From a virus: a stretch of 43,191 nucleotides of DNA. The notes beneath the pieces were generated by a model that ran no database searches, had not been told where the DNA came from, and worked only from the letters and a program-made list of their open reading frames with translations. The DNA is taken from the IMG/VR virus record IMGVR_UViG_3300043788_000058, positions 1 to 43,191 of that record; one strand, written 5' to 3'. Of this stretch, positions 8,553 to 18,242 are shown one piece after another (position 1 is the first letter of the stretch; every line of letters starts with the position of its first letter). The position numbers and the translations under genes were made by a program.

Positions 8553-9881
8553 TTACTCCGTCGGGATCGCGCCGCGCTGTGAGGGCAACCGAGGACGCAA
8601 CTGCGGCTTGGCGGTCGCACCCTTATGACCCTTCTCGCTCTCTTGGATCATCTTGTGGAACTTGCCTTTACCCCACCACTCCACGGCATGACGCGGCATG
8701 ATGAACTCCCCGGCGTTCACCCGGATATCGTCGCCCGTCTGGTTGACCTTCGCCGGAACATCATCGGTCATCTTACCACGGCTCGGGCTTGCGGAGTAGG
8801 GGATCGCGCCGCCTTCCGCGTAGTCGCTATCGCTATCACTCCCCTCGCTCATACCAGTATTGAAGCTGCTGTCAGGCTGCTGGAAACCGGTTGCATTACC
8901 ATAACTCCCGGTCATATCGCCTTCGTTGGTATCGGCGCCATATCCCCCACCGCTGTTATCAAAGCCAGCGGGCATCTGACTAATGCCGTTCCATCCGCCA
9001 GCGCCGCCGGCCCCAAGACCGCCGCCTTGGTTCTCGCCTTCCCCAATTCCGCCCGCCATCGCCGGGTCCCAGTTGCCGCCGCCCTTCACGTCATACTCGC
9101 CGGGACTTCCGTAATTATTCCCATACGGGATCGCAGGCGACCCCGGGGAGCTACTGTTTGACTTACCACCCGGGCCTGCACCAGCGCCGCCGTGCTGCAA
9201 GCCGAGGGCGCCCCAGCCCTGCGGAGAGCCCATCATATTGACGCCCTCTTGGGAGTTCGCCAGCTTAGCGTTCTCGGCCGCGCTCGCCGCGCCGGACGCC
9301 GCGTTGTAGGCGGCGGCCGCCTGCGACGGCATGACAGAGCCGAGTTGCAGCGCCTCGCTGCGCAGCGCGCGTCCCGTCGCCTCCGTCTGCTGTTCAGCTT
9401 GGAAGCCGGCGCCGGCCTGCGCGGCCGCCTCGTTCATACGCTCGGCCGTATCAAGTTCCGCATAACGGCCGCTCGACGGGTCGATGCCATACCCTTCAAG
9501 ATCGCTCAGGGCACCCTGCCGTTGCCCGTTGTACGCCTGCGCGACGCCGCTCTCCGCGGCGCCCATGGCCTGCTGGATACGGGCCTGCGACGCATAATTG
9601 TTGGCGTCGTTCACAAGGCTGCTATACTCGGGGAGGAAGTCGCTCTGATATGTGCTCATGAGCGTATTGCCGACGCCCGCGAGTTCGCTATAATTGCTAA
9701 ACAAATCGTTAACGGTCTGGTCAGTGACGGCGCTATTTTGGGCAAACTGCTGCTGACCCCATGCCATCTGCTGTTGCATGTAGTTATCGGCCGCCATCTG
9801 AATGACGCCCGGAATAGACAAGCCTTGGCTGCCAAGTTCCCGTTGCTCGGTCCCGAAGCCAAAAATTTGGGAGAGGTCCAT
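8553..9881 (-). CDS. Gly-rich internal virion / tail-associated protein, 442 aa
   Basis: ATG at 9881-9879, GGGG six bases upstream. The N-terminal 220 residues are helical and Gln/Ala-rich (MQQQMAWGQQQFAQ), the middle is Gly/Ser/Asn low complexity, and the C-terminus has YAEGGAIPYSASPSRG, then DDVPAKVNQTGDD and NAGEFIMPRHAVEWWGKGKF. I recognise the latter signature (EF-I/V-P plus WWG.K.FHK) at the end of internal or tail-associated proteins of podovirus-like phages. It belongs to the leftward run of three large virion genes. No catalytic residues are apparent. Confidence 0.7.
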   Translation of the reverse strand: MDLSQIFGFGTEQRELGSQGLSIPGVIQMAADNYMQQQMAWGQQQFAQNSAVTDQTVNDLFSNYSELAGVGNTLMSTYQSDFLPEYSSLVNDANNYASQARIQQAMGAAESGVAQAYNGQRQGALSDLEGYGIDPSSGRYAELDTAERMNEAAAQAGAGFQAEQQTEATGRALRSEALQLGSVMPSQAAAAYNAASGAASAAENAKLANSQEGVNMMGSPQGWGALGLQHGGAGAGPGGKSNSSSPGSPAIPYGNNYGSPGEYDVKGGGNWDPAMAGGIGEGENQGGGLGAGGAGGWNGISQMPAGFDNSGGGYGADTNEGDMTGSYGNATGFQQPDSSFNTGMSEGSDSDSDYAEGGAIPYSASPSRGKMTDDVPAKVNQTGDDIRVNAGEFIMPRHAVEWWGKGKFHKMIQESEKGHKGATAKPQLRPRLPSQRGAIPTE

Positions 9882-9944
9882 GGTTTACCCCTTGGCGCCT
9901 TTGTCAAGCCGCCGTTAGCCTATAGAGACAATCTTAAACCAAAG

Positions 9945-10424
9945 TTACGGGAGGGGACCTGTAAACGTGGTCTCCTGCACGGATAACGCCGAGTTGCTCG
10001 GAAGCGCGACGATCTCGTTCGCCACTGCTAGGCTCGTATAGAAACCGCCCACGTACGTGAAGGGAATGTCGAGTTCCTCTACGTCATACTGCATGACAGA
10101 GACGAACCCGTTTAGTGCTGGGTCGTTCGGGCCGCGGCCTCCCGTATAGAGAAAGCCCGGAGGGGTCGGCGCGCCGCCCAGATTGAGCGACCGCACGAGC
10201 GGCGTGATCGGCGGGAAGGTCACCGGGGTCGCATCGACGTTGACAGCGCCATAAGGATAGTCCACTCCGTCAAAGCTGACAAAGTTAAGGCCGATCGCGC
10301 CAACAATAACATAGACCTTCGTCTGTATCGGTGGGGCCGGACCTGTCGCCCCGGGGAAGTGAACCGCCGTGATCCACTGCAAGAAACTCAGGTTCGGGTT
10401 CGATATTAGGAGCTTCGTGCCCAT
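9945..10424 (-). CDS. Hypothetical structural protein, 159 aa
   Basis: The protein is beta-rich with no charged clusters and many Gly/Pro/aromatic residues (ITAVHFPGATGPAPP, later YVGGFYTSLAVANE). The composition and position between the tail hub gene and the internal virion genes suggest a small tail or virion surface protein. AGG lies eight bases upstream of the start. I do not recognise a family. Confidence 0.6.
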   Translation of the reverse strand: MGTKLLISNPNLSFLQWITAVHFPGATGPAPPIQTKVYVIVGAIGLNFVSFDGVDYPYGAVNVDATPVTFPPITPLVRSLNLGGAPTPPGFLYTGGRGPNDPALNGFVSVMQYDVEELDIPFTYVGGFYTSLAVANEIVALPSNSALSVQETTFTGPLP

Positions 10425-10441
10425 CTTGCGTACCTAGTGAG

Positions 10442-10798
10442 TTATAGGTTCCACGTCCATTGCTCACCGGTCACCGTGTCCTGCATGACAAGCTGGGTGA
10501 TTTGCTCAAAGGTTACGCTCGCGCCACTGGTCGGATCGCTTACCGTCACCGACTGGGTCACTCGCGAGAGTTCAACGAACCGGCCAGTCTGGCCCTTGGT
10601 CGGCTGCTTCTTGGTGCTCGCGCTGTTAGAACCGGTATCGGGTTTCTGACCGCTAAGCTGGCGCACATTATACACCAGCGCCGCCACGGTGTTCTCCAAG
10701 CCCTGTGAGGTCCCATCTACTTCGGGGACCGCCATCAAGGTCGGCGTGGTCGGCTGGTCGGTTCCTTGCCCCTGCGAGCCGGTCAGAAAGATAGCCAT
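10442..10798 (-). CDS. Hypothetical virion protein, 118 aa
   Basis: A polar protein of 118 residues starting MAIFLTGSQGQG, with a Ser/Thr/Lys linker in the middle (TGSNSASTKKQPTKGQTG) and a beta-rich end containing VTQSVTVSDPTSGASVTFE. It lies directly downstream of the tail hub gene in the same leftward run. No recognised domain; probably a small tail accessory protein. Confidence 0.55.
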   Translation of the reverse strand: MAIFLTGSQGQGTDQPTTPTLMAVPEVDGTSQGLENTVAALVYNVRQLSGQKPDTGSNSASTKKQPTKGQTGRFVELSRVTQSVTVSDPTSGASVTFEQITQLVMQDTVTGEQWTWNL

Positions 10799-10819
10799 CG
10801 ATACACCTTATTTCGCCAG

Positions 10820-13800
10820 TCATTTCGCCAGCCGCAGTTCCTTGACACTGGTTGCCAGCTTGATATTCGTGACGCTTACAACACCCTCGATCTCCACCTG
10901 CCACGTCGTATACTTCTGCGCCGACGTGATCCGCATGAGTTCAGTCGAGTAGCGCAGTTCGCGCTCCGTGATGTAATTCCCATCAGCGATGATCCGCACC
11001 ACGCCAAACATCCCGGGCGCATATGCTAGCGTCGCCGTCGGCGACACCACAAACGGAACCTCAGTGCGAGACGCAGGCGGCGTTTGCGGGCCGCCCGGCG
11101 GGATATCAAACCAGACGCGGAAGGCATCGTAGTTTTCTCGGTTTGGGCCTTGGAACTTTTTGGAGCGCCAGATGGATTTTGTGATGGTAGGAGCGGGGTT
11201 AGGAAAGTCGTAATAATAGGTATTGCCCCCGGCAATAAGGAGAGTAACCCCAGACCAAGGATCAGTAAGTACATTATCAATGTTAGCCCCGTTAGGAGCG
11301 CTGAGAGTGCCGAAGCCAATACGATGACCACCAACTTGAGGCCAAATCGTAAAGCTCTGAGTGTTTGCGATTTCACTGAGTTCAATAGTGAACCCTTGCT
11401 GCGCGACGCTGGTGTCCGGCGTTCCATTGGTAACCCCTGTCGTTCCAAACGCGAAGTACGTGCTCACGTTCTTGGCTGCACGAACAAACTTTTGGGGAGT
11501 GTAAAAATCCCATTTCTCACGCGTGATCCAGTCCTGCGTGGTATTCACTGCGTAGCCGTTTCCGCTGACCTTGATCAAGCCATTGACGCTCGGATAGTAG
11601 ACCCCGTTCTCGGTACTCAGGATACCGCCGCGCGACGTGCACGGCTCAGGCAGCGGGATACGCTGTTGCGTCACCGTGTTAGGATTTACACCAGTAAAAA
11701 CCTGCGGGTTGTATTGGGTGCACGCAACCACGCTGGCACCCGAAACACCGAGCCCGACGATCGGATAGTCCGTCGTCATCACGTAGCCGGATGGCCACGC
11801 GTGCGGCCGGAAAGGCTCGCAGAACCAAACCTCGTTACCCTTGAACCCGGCGATCATCCCGTTGGGCATGGTCACCATGCCTTGTAGGTTCGTCGGCGGA
11901 CCAAACCATGTCGTACTGGGCAGAATGAGATTATCAGCTACCACGTCGTCAGTGACATTATCGGCGAAGTTCGAGCACGTAGCAGCAAAAGATGCCACAA
12001 GAAAGAAGACCGTTCCACCTTGGACGGACGACATGGTACGATAGAGGTTCGTCTGCACGATGTTGCGCAGCGTCCCCATATCCTCTTTGAGCGGCGGCTG
12101 GAGCCCCACATTCCATGTCGCGTTATCGTAGGCGTCCAAGAGCGCTGGCGGGGACGGTGGGCCTTCCTCGCCGTACGCGGTGACCCATGTGTAGACGTAC
12201 GCACGCGTTTCCTCCTGTGCTTCACCCGAAGTGCCCGGCGTCAGGTTGCCCCACAGTTGGAGGTCCGGGAAGCCGGTGGTCATGTTCGACGGCGCTTCCG
12301 GGGAGCCGGTAGTCGCGTCGGTCGGCAGCGCGCTAAGCTGCCCAAACTGCACGATGGATGACAGACCTTGTGCCTTGGTGTCGCCAAGCGCGAGCGTCAT
12401 GTTGCCGTTCGGAATGTACTGATTGATGAAGCCGCCGCCGTCGAGCAGCGCGCCAATCCAGTACTGCGTGTTTGCCGTCAGCGTCGGCGTGGTCCCCATC
12501 ACCGATGTTACCGCCTGCGGTAACGTAGGCGCGGCGCTCCCCAGAAGCTCGCCCTGCGAGCCGACCGCGATAATATCGCCCGGCGCGTTGCTCTCGGTCA
12601 AACTGGTCGCGCTCACGTCGGCGAAGATCACGCCGCGGAACAGGAAGTTCGCATTAGCGCCGAGGGTCGCCACCTGCACACTGATGCTGGCGAGCGTCGC
12701 CTCAACGCTGGTCTGCATCGGATACAGCACGAGGATGCTATCACCATCGACTTGGTCATTTACGGGGAGTTGCCCGTAATACTCGGTACCGCCGACGTTG
12801 TATGGCTGCAAGAAATTATACGTGGTCGCCGTGTTTGAACCCGGGAAGCCGATCTGGGTGGGATTACCACCGCCCGCCACCGCAAGGGTCGGCGCGATCG
12901 GAGGCGCAGGCACGCCAAGGAGCCACGGCGACTGCCCGTTCTTGATCCGATCATAGGTGTTGTACTGGGGCGGCAAGCTGGGGCTCGCCCAGTAGTACCG
13001 TTGGAACTCATCGTCCACCACCGGCGTACGGAGCACGTTCGTGTCTTGATCAAGGAACTCCAGCCACGCGGACGCTCCCGTGATCGTGGTGTCCGAGGTC
13101 TGATTGGCGCCACCGGTGAACAGCGTCGTGCGATCACTCAACGACGCGAGGTCAAACGTCCACGCTAGCCGCGCGCCGTTCGTGCTCTCGGCAACAGGCG
13201 TTTGGTTATAGGCGGCGCCGAACTCGGGCGCCTGCAAGGACAAATACGGGAACGGGCCGCCACCTTGGATCGTCGCCACGTTGAGCGTGTTGATCGGATC
13301 GGATGACGTGAGCACCGCCATGGTCCCCCAAAGCTGCCAGTTAGGCTGGTTCTGGTTATAGGCGCTCTCCAGCGAGCCGACCGTCGTACCGCCAGTTGTG
13401 ACACCGGTAAGCTCAGTGGTCTGGAACGGGTTCGGGGGACCGTTGGTATAGGTGTTGGACATGGAGACACCGAGCGTGCCGTTGCTCGACTGATTGAGCG
13501 GCACCGACGTGTCCATGATGAAGCCGATCCAATATGTCGAGCCTTCCTGCAATGTGATGTTCGTCCCGAACGCACTGACGATCGGCTGGCCCGTCGTGCA
13601 CCCGACAACCTGTGCACCGGTTGCGACCAGCGACGTGGGAATGTGAATGTACGCGGTGCCAGCCTGATTAATCTGGTACGTGTCCTCGTAGACTACGCCA
13701 GTGAAGTGCGCACCGGCGCTCGACCCGGCTGGCATCACGCTCACCTGCGAGAGGTTCATCGTGTCGGACGGCGTCACCGGCACAAGGATAACTGAGTTCG

Positions 13801-14290
13801 CGGGCGGCGCATTCGTGAGATTATAGAACTGGAAGGGGTAGCCGAGGTACGCGTTTGCGTTTGTGACCGCGGCGCCCGTTGCGCTATCGGCGCCCACAAC
13901 GGCCGTATCGTAGGACCCGAAGTTGATCGCCATGAACAGCGCTTCGGCCGAAGCGACAGTCGTTGAGCCGATCAGCACGTCATATGGATTGACCGGCATC
14001 GTCTTGAATGTGTACGTGACTTCGCCTAGCGTAACCTGATCGCCGTTCACGGGGTTCTGCACAAACACGAGGTTCGCGCCTGCAACCCCCTGTGAGATCG
14101 TGGGGATACGATATGCGAACTTGGCAGCCGAGGTCGTGAGCGCACGCAGAAGCTCAGGTTGCCGCCAACCGATATGCGCTCCCGAATAGAGGTAAGCGTT
14201 CTGTGCGAACGATGCTTGGTCCTGAGGGATATTACGATCGTCCCACGCGGGCAGCATGCCGCCGAACTTTTCGACCTTCAAGCTGCCCAT
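10820..14290 (-). CDS. Tail hub / stabilisation protein with beta-propeller-like region, 1156 aa
   Basis: The N-terminus (MGSLKVEKFGGMLPAWDDR) and the region around residues 700-940 (YTWVTAYGEEGPPSPP, MPNGMIAGFKGNEVWF, FRPHAWPSGY) match the large tail proteins of podovirus-like phages that sit at the tail tube. An insert near residues 65-160 has the VTLGEVTYTF pattern. Two beta modules ending in STYWIGFIMD and TQYWIGALLDGG look like duplicated carbohydrate-binding-type domains, and a similar pattern ([12 protein letters not shown]) ends the fibre at 15626-16648. It likely forms the distal tail hub to which fibres attach. It carries an 18-bp variant of the dispersed palindrome. Confidence 0.75.
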   Translation of the reverse strand: MGSLKVEKFGGMLPAWDDRNIPQDQASFAQNAYLYSGAHIGWRQPELLRALTTSAAKFAYRIPTISQGVAGANLVFVQNPVNGDQVTLGEVTYTFKTMPVNPYDVLIGSTTVASAEALFMAINFGSYDTAVVGADSATGAAVTNANAYLGYPFQFYNLTNAPPANSVILVPVTPSDTMNLSQVSVMPAGSSAGAHFTGVVYEDTYQINQAGTAYIHIPTSLVATGAQVVGCTTGQPIVSAFGTNITLQEGSTYWIGFIMDTSVPLNQSSNGTLGVSMSNTYTNGPPNPFQTTELTGVTTGGTTVGSLESAYNQNQPNWQLWGTMAVLTSSDPINTLNVATIQGGGPFPYLSLQAPEFGAAYNQTPVAESTNGARLAWTFDLASLSDRTTLFTGGANQTSDTTITGASAWLEFLDQDTNVLRTPVVDDEFQRYYWASPSLPPQYNTYDRIKNGQSPWLLGVPAPPIAPTLAVAGGGNPTQIGFPGSNTATTYNFLQPYNVGGTEYYGQLPVNDQVDGDSILVLYPMQTSVEATLASISVQVATLGANANFLFRGVIFADVSATSLTESNAPGDIIAVGSQGELLGSAAPTLPQAVTSVMGTTPTLTANTQYWIGALLDGGGFINQYIPNGNMTLALGDTKAQGLSSIVQFGQLSALPTDATTGSPEAPSNMTTGFPDLQLWGNLTPGTSGEAQEETRAYVYTWVTAYGEEGPPSPPALLDAYDNATWNVGLQPPLKEDMGTLRNIVQTNLYRTMSSVQGGTVFFLVASFAATCSNFADNVTDDVVADNLILPSTTWFGPPTNLQGMVTMPNGMIAGFKGNEVWFCEPFRPHAWPSGYVMTTDYPIVGLGVSGASVVACTQYNPQVFTGVNPNTVTQQRIPLPEPCTSRGGILSTENGVYYPSVNGLIKVSGNGYAVNTTQDWITREKWDFYTPQKFVRAAKNVSTYFAFGTTGVTNGTPDTSVAQQGFTIELSEIANTQSFTIWPQVGGHRIGFGTLSAPNGANIDNVLTDPWSGVTLLIAGGNTYYYDFPNPAPTITKSIWRSKKFQGPNRENYDAFRVWFDIPPGGPQTPPASRTEVPFVVSPTATLAYAPGMFGVVRIIADGNYITERELRYSTELMRITSAQKYTTWQVEIEGVVSVTNIKLATSVKELRLAK
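12507..12524. promoter_or_regulatory. Dispersed palindrome, 18-bp variant
   Basis: GTTACCG-CCTG-CGGTAAC: both 7-base half-sites are perfect but the spacer is four bases. The extra base places the gene in a different frame (L-P-Q-A-V-T), avoiding the TAA that a 3-base spacer would create in that frame. Confidence 0.7.
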
Positions 14291-14296
14291 GGAACG

Positions 14297-14662
14297 TTAT
14301 CCCTCAGTGGTCGGCGGCGGGGCTCCTTGCTGCTTGACCTTACGCATCAGCGGCCCGAGACCGCTTTGCAGGCGGTCTAGCCCCATGCCGTTCGGCCGAA
14401 ACACCGGAGTGCTCGTCCCCTGTGCTCGCAGTTCGGCCTCCGACCGTTTAACCGGAGGGCGATTAGCGAGTTGCTTCGTAATCTCGGCGACACGGCGCTT
14501 GCCGGCCTCCATTTCAAGCTCGCGGCGCGACTTGGCCGCGGGTGGCTCAACGTACGCGTGTCGAGACGGATCAACCAGAACTTCCGGCTGCTTCTCATAA
14601 CGAACGCCCTGAGCGTCCTGCACGACCTTAAAGGCGCCGGCGACCTCGACTTGATCTGTCAT
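14297..14662 (-). CDS. Hypothetical protein, 121 aa
   Basis: ATG at 14662 with GGAG six bases upstream. Beta-like N-terminal 30 residues are followed by a charged helix (KSRRELEMEAGKRRVAEI) and a basic, Pro-rich tail. It has no recognised domain. It is encoded immediately before the tail hub gene in the leftward operon; a structural or chaperone role is possible but not supported by a motif. Confidence 0.6.
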   Translation of the reverse strand: MTDQVEVAGAFKVVQDAQGVRYEKQPEVLVDPSRHAYVEPPAAKSRRELEMEAGKRRVAEITKQLANRPPVKRSEAELRAQGTSTPVFRPNGMGLDRLQSGLGPLMRKVKQQGAPPPTTEG

Positions 14663-14674
14663 AGCACTCTCCGG

Positions 14675-14869
14675 TTAACGGCCCCTACCGCCTTTGCGCC
14701 AGTGGCTCATAGTAATCGCCCGCTTGGCGTCGTTCCGCTTCTCACGGTCCGGATCACTGTTGCTGGCTGCGGCGCGAAGCTGCGCCTTCGGGATTTTCGC
14801 GCCAACGGGAATACCCATTTCGCGGTGAAGCTTGCCTTTATGGCCGCCGGGGTTGAAAGCCTTGGACAT
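14675..14869 (-). CDS. Small basic conserved phage protein, 64 aa
   Basis: The product starts MSKAFNPGGHKGKLHREMGIP and continues GAKIPKAQLRAAA. The combination of a KGKLHRE-(L/M)GIP motif with a following basic helix is one I recognise from small, uncharacterised proteins in the structural regions of many phages. It is highly basic and could bind nucleic acid or an acidic virion partner. AAGG precedes the start. Function unknown. Confidence 0.7.
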   Translation of the reverse strand: MSKAFNPGGHKGKLHREMGIPVGAKIPKAQLRAAASNSDPDREKRNDAKRAITMSHWRKGGRGR

Positions 14870-14873
14870 GGGA

Positions 14874-15275
14874 TCACACCTTCTTCATGAACTGATCAAC
14901 GATCACGCTGCTGAAGTAACCTGTGATGACTGTGATCATGATCCAATGGAGATCGCCCGTCAACGGGTCCGTCGCGAACGATGTACAGACGCCCGGTAGC
15001 TGATGCCCGGAACACCCAACGAACTTCGCCACGACCTTATCCCAAACGACAGCCGCCATGATGTATATCGCAATTGACCAACCGATCAGGGTCTGCGGCT
15101 GCCACCATTTGGAGTTGACGTTCTGCATCGCCTGCGCCTGTATGGCGGCAACGGCAACGACTTGCTCGGCGCCCGTCTTTGCTTGATAGAGGGCCACTTT
15201 CGTGTTGAAATAGCTCGTCGCGACAGTCTGCACGAATGAGAAGACACCCGGCAGAAGGCCAAGAAGTTCAAGCAT
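14874..15275 (-). CDS. Membrane protein, putative holin-type, 133 aa
   Basis: There are three hydrophobic stretches: residues 1-20 (weak), about 60-78 (QTLIGWSIAIYIMAAVVW) and about 108-126 (WIMITVITGYFSSVIV). A Trp-rich junction (KWWQPQ) and the ending VDQFMKKV complete it. The architecture resembles three-helix holin-like proteins of alphaproteobacterial phages and gene transfer agents, but this is a topology argument. Its start overlaps the end of the next membrane protein gene by eight bases, so the two are probably co-translated and may work together. Confidence 0.55.
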   Translation of the reverse strand: MLELLGLLPGVFSFVQTVATSYFNTKVALYQAKTGAEQVVAVAAIQAQAMQNVNSKWWQPQTLIGWSIAIYIMAAVVWDKVVAKFVGCSGHQLPGVCTSFATDPLTGDLHWIMITVITGYFSSVIVDQFMKKV

Positions 15276-15579
15276 GATCCTCGTCCTTGTGTTCCTCGTC
15301 CACGTGGCGCTGCCACCGCCACTGGAGAGTGCGCATACGCGCTCCGAGCGTAATCAACCCGATCGCAATCATATAGAGCGGGAGGACGCGCGGCGGAAGG
15401 TATTGCTGGAGCCCAAGCGTATTCGAGATATCCGGCCACTGCATCAGGGCTTCGAGGACACCCGACGCGATAAACATGAAATAGCTCCATGCCACGGTGA
15501 GCGAATGCCCGCAAAGGACAGCGAAGTGATGGAACCGCGGGACAACTCCGGCGATCAAGGGCTGGCCAAAAAGGATCAT
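15268..15579 (-). CDS. Two-helix membrane protein, 103 aa
   Basis: The start is set at the ATG at 15579-15577 because AAGGAG precedes it; a longer reading would run through the intergenic palindrome. Hydrophobic segments lie at about residues 20-45 (FAVLCGHSLTVAWSYFMFIASG) and 66-80 (LPLYMIAIGLITLG), and the C-terminus is strongly charged (RHVDEEHKDEDHA). It pairs with the overlapping membrane gene at 14874-15275. A lysis role (holin, antiholin) is possible. The palindromic site 15589-15605 lies directly upstream of the Shine-Dalgarno. Confidence 0.65.
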   Translation of the reverse strand: MILFGQPLIAGVVPRFHHFAVLCGHSLTVAWSYFMFIASGVLEALMQWPDISNTLGLQQYLPPRVLPLYMIAIGLITLGARMRTLQWRWQRHVDEEHKDEDHA

Positions 15580-15588
15580 GGGGCTCTC

Positions 15589-15605
15589 CTTACCGCCACG
15601 GTAAC
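15589..15605. promoter_or_regulatory. Dispersed palindrome, intergenic copy (one mismatch)
   Basis: CTTACCG-CCA-CGGTAAC, 13 of 14 consensus positions. It lies in the short gap between the collagen fibre stop (15626) and the AAGGAG of the 15268-15579 gene. Confidence 0.85.
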
Positions 15606-15625
15606 AAACGGTTGTTAATCCTCGG

Positions 15626-16648
15626 TTAAGGGATCGTATCGACGTGAAATGCGATAACAGGCATGGCGTTGCCGCCGGACACTGCATTAACCGTCCATGA
15701 GGTCGAGCTTGAGAACGTCGGCCACGTCCCAAAGGTCTGACCGCCAACGCTAAGCCCCGCCACCGTGTTGCCATTGCCAGTGATCAGATTGCTCATAGAG
15801 GCCGCACCGAATATCATTGCCAGCGCCGCGTACGCTTGGTGCCATGCCTGTACGCCGATGCCATTGGCAGACCCGATAATGCAGAACCAATAAACCGTCC
15901 CGGCTTGAACCTGCACGTTGCTACTGAGGCTCGCGTTTACTGCCCCGGAAGACGTAGCGGAGAGGTTCCCAGTGGATGCTAGCGCGGCGCCAGTCGGAAA
16001 TCCATCCGCACCGCTGGCATAGATCGCCAATTGGAAGTTCTGGCTGGAGCCGGTGTCGCGTACCCAAACGCCAAGCTTGTCAATCGTAAACGTCTGCGGC
16101 GCAACCCACGGGTATGCATAAATCTGCTGAACGGTGGTATCGAAGTCCCCGTTAGTGTCACCAGCGCCCGACAGGTACCAGTTGCCTGCGGTCGCGCCCG
16201 GCCACGCAGCGAACGTCATGACGCCACCAGCGCCGCCGCCAGTTGGCCCGGTTGACCCCGTACTCCCAGCCGTCCCGTTGGTCCCTGTTGGCCCAGTAGC
16301 GCCCGTGTTCGTAGCCGCACCAGCCGCGCCAGTTGCGCCTGTGGCACCCGTGCTACCAGTCACCCCTGTTGAACCGTTACTACCAGTCGAGCCGGTGCTC
16401 CCCGCGCCCGTGGCGCCCGTTGCGCCAGTGCTACCAGTCCCACCCGTTAAACCGTTACTGCCCGTCGAGCCGGTGCTCCCCGTGTTACCAGTAGGCCCGG
16501 GAACAACAGACGCGGCCCCTTGCAAACCAGTATAACCGGTATACCCGGTCGCGCCCGTGGCGCCGGTGAGCGTCGAGAACCCGGGCGGCCCGGTCGGGCC
16601 GACAACTCGCTGCGGCACCGGAATAGAGTAAATATTCGTTACGGGCAT
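15626..16648 (-). CDS. Collagen-like tail fibre, 340 aa
   Basis: The start is chosen at the ATG at 16648-16646 with GGAGG five bases upstream; the longer frame overlaps the preceding gene. A short N-terminal segment ([18 protein letters not shown]) resembles the N-termini of the next two fibres ([12 protein letters not shown] and [11 protein letters not shown]), suggesting a common attachment peptide. A Gly-X-Thr/Asn stalk covers about residues 18-135. The C-terminal domain (about 140-340) is beta-rich with [12 protein letters not shown] and [13 protein letters not shown] and shares its start with the fibre cut by the left edge. It is probably a trimeric receptor-binding or surface-adhesion fibre with Thr residues available for O-glycosylation. 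Confidence 0.85.
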   Translation of the reverse strand: MPVTNIYSIPVPQRVVGPTGPPGFSTLTGATGATGYTGYTGLQGAASVVPGPTGNTGSTGSTGSNGLTGGTGSTGATGATGAGSTGSTGSNGSTGVTGSTGATGATGAAGAATNTGATGPTGTNGTAGSTGSTGPTGGGAGGVMTFAAWPGATAGNWYLSGAGDTNGDFDTTVQQIYAYPWVAPQTFTIDKLGVWVRDTGSSQNFQLAIYASGADGFPTGAALASTGNLSATSSGAVNASLSSNVQVQAGTVYWFCIIGSANGIGVQAWHQAYAALAMIFGAASMSNLITGNGNTVAGLSVGGQTFGTWPTFSSSTSWTVNAVSGGNAMPVIAFHVDTIP

Positions 16649-16659
16649 CACATCCTCCC

Positions 16660-18240
16660 TTAGAACGAAATACCCGAGAACACCGTACCAGCCTGCACGA
16701 TGACAGGCGGATCGGAGTTGCTGTAGCAAATGGCTTGGACCGTGTACACGTCACTGCCGCCTGCCTTATCAGCTACAGATACCGCGGCGCCGCAGCTAAA
16801 GTTCGGCTGACCGTTCGAAAGGAAGTTCCCCGGCGCGCCGCCGACCGCAAACAGCGATCCGTTCTTGAACACGGCGAGCATGAAACTCACGGAGCCGTAC
16901 TGTGAGGTCGGTAGCGTAACTGTCAGCGTGCCGATGAACTGCGCGCTCGCGTTGATCTGCACCGGACCCGCGGGCGGCGTCCACGCATACGTGCTCGTGC
17001 TGAAATAGCCGCCATCGTTGAACGACGTGGTGTTGAACGGCAGGGTTTGCCACGACGTGTTCAACGTCAAGCTCGCCGACATTTGGGCATTGAACAGACT
17101 GATCGTCGGGGCACCCGGGCCGGTAGCACCAGTTGGGCCGGTCGGACCACCACTAGGGCCGGTTGGACCCGTCAGACCAGTTCCACCAGTGCTACCGGTC
17201 GGGCCGCCACTGGGACCTGTCGGCCCAGTGAACCCTGTAGAACCGGTGACGCCATTTGAAGCGCCGGTCGGCCCCGTCACCCCTTGCGGGCCAGCAGCAA
17301 GCATTCCACCTGAGAACGTCGAATTTGCCAACAGCGTGCCTGCAACAGACGAGGACATATTCACGCGAAATTGATCGTTAGTCGCGGCTTCAACCGTAAC
17401 GGAGATCGCGCCGCCCCCGGTGCCGCCAGACACAAGCGGGAAGGCATCGGTAGCGATCACGGCGTTGTTCTGCGTGATCTGCATGATCAGCACGCCAGTA
17501 CCGGTGTACCCCGCATAGACCGCGGCCGCGTTCAACTGCACCGCGCCGGCGAACGGCGCCCCATAGGCGCTAGCCGCGAAGGTATTACCAACGTTGTCCG
17601 TGATCGACGTAATATCCCACGTGGCAGCACTGTTCGCGCCGTAGCTTTGGCCCCCGCCGCCGATCGCCACAAGGAAGGTCGAAGCGGACTGCGAGACGTT
17701 ACCGGTCGGCCCAGCGTTACCGGTTGGCCCGGTCGGTCCCGTAGCGGACCCGCCAGTCGGCCCCGTCGCGCCGGTATTCGTCGCTGCGCCTGCCAAACCG
17801 GTCGGCCCGCTGGGGCCAGTATTGCCCGTGAAGCCGGTCGCACCCGTGTTCGTCGCCGAGCCCGCGGCGCCGGTCGGCCCCGTCGAACCCAAGAGACCGG
17901 TCGGGCCGGTCGGCCCTGTCTTCCCAGTGGCGCCCGTGTTCGTCGCCGAGCCAGCCGGCCCAGTCGGCCCCGTGATCGTGGACTGCGCACCGGTCGGCCC
18001 CGGCACCGTGGACTGCGCGCCCGTCGCCCCGGTCGAGCCAGTCGGCCCGGTATTGCCGGTCGCACCAGTGTTCGTAGCCGCGCCGGGCGCACCGGTGGGG
18101 CCAGTAAAGCCCGTCCCATTGCCACCGGTCGGCCCCGTCGAGCCGGGCGAAGGCCCAGTCGGTCCCGTCATACCGGTCACACCGGGAGGACCGGCAACCC
18201 GTAGCGGGATCGGAACCTGCGTTGGTGAAAACCGAGGCAT
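16660..18240 (-). CDS. Collagen-like fibre with C1q-like C-terminal domain, 526 aa
   Basis: The N-terminus [20 protein letters not shown] is followed by a first collagen-like stalk (about residues 20-185), a beta-rich domain (about 190-315, with [20 protein letters not shown]), a second short GPT stalk (about 320-375) and a final domain of about 145 residues. The final domain ([19 protein letters not shown] and [16 protein letters not shown]) has the look of a C1q/TNF-like jelly roll, the fold that caps collagen stalks in BclA-type and phage fibres. That assignment rests on pattern recognition only. The stalk repeatedly uses GPT and GAATNTGAT units, which shows internal duplication. Confidence 0.8.
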   Translation of the reverse strand: MPRFSPTQVPIPLRVAGPPGVTGMTGPTGPSPGSTGPTGGNGTGFTGPTGAPGAATNTGATGNTGPTGSTGATGAQSTVPGPTGAQSTITGPTGPAGSATNTGATGKTGPTGPTGLLGSTGPTGAAGSATNTGATGFTGNTGPSGPTGLAGAATNTGATGPTGGSATGPTGPTGNAGPTGNVSQSASTFLVAIGGGGQSYGANSAATWDITSITDNVGNTFAASAYGAPFAGAVQLNAAAVYAGYTGTGVLIMQITQNNAVIATDAFPLVSGGTGGGAISVTVEAATNDQFRVNMSSSVAGTLLANSTFSGGMLAAGPQGVTGPTGASNGVTGSTGFTGPTGPSGGPTGSTGGTGLTGPTGPSGGPTGPTGATGPGAPTISLFNAQMSASLTLNTSWQTLPFNTTSFNDGGYFSTSTYAWTPPAGPVQINASAQFIGTLTVTLPTSQYGSVSFMLAVFKNGSLFAVGGAPGNFLSNGQPNFSCGAAVSVADKAGGSDVYTVQAICYSNSDPPVIVQAGTVFSGISF

Positions 18241-18242
18241 CG

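Noticed and set aside
17700-17740. GTTACCGG runs resembling the palindrome
   Set aside because: These are Gly-Asn/Thr codons of collagen stalks (antisense ACCGGT), not dyads with the second half-site.
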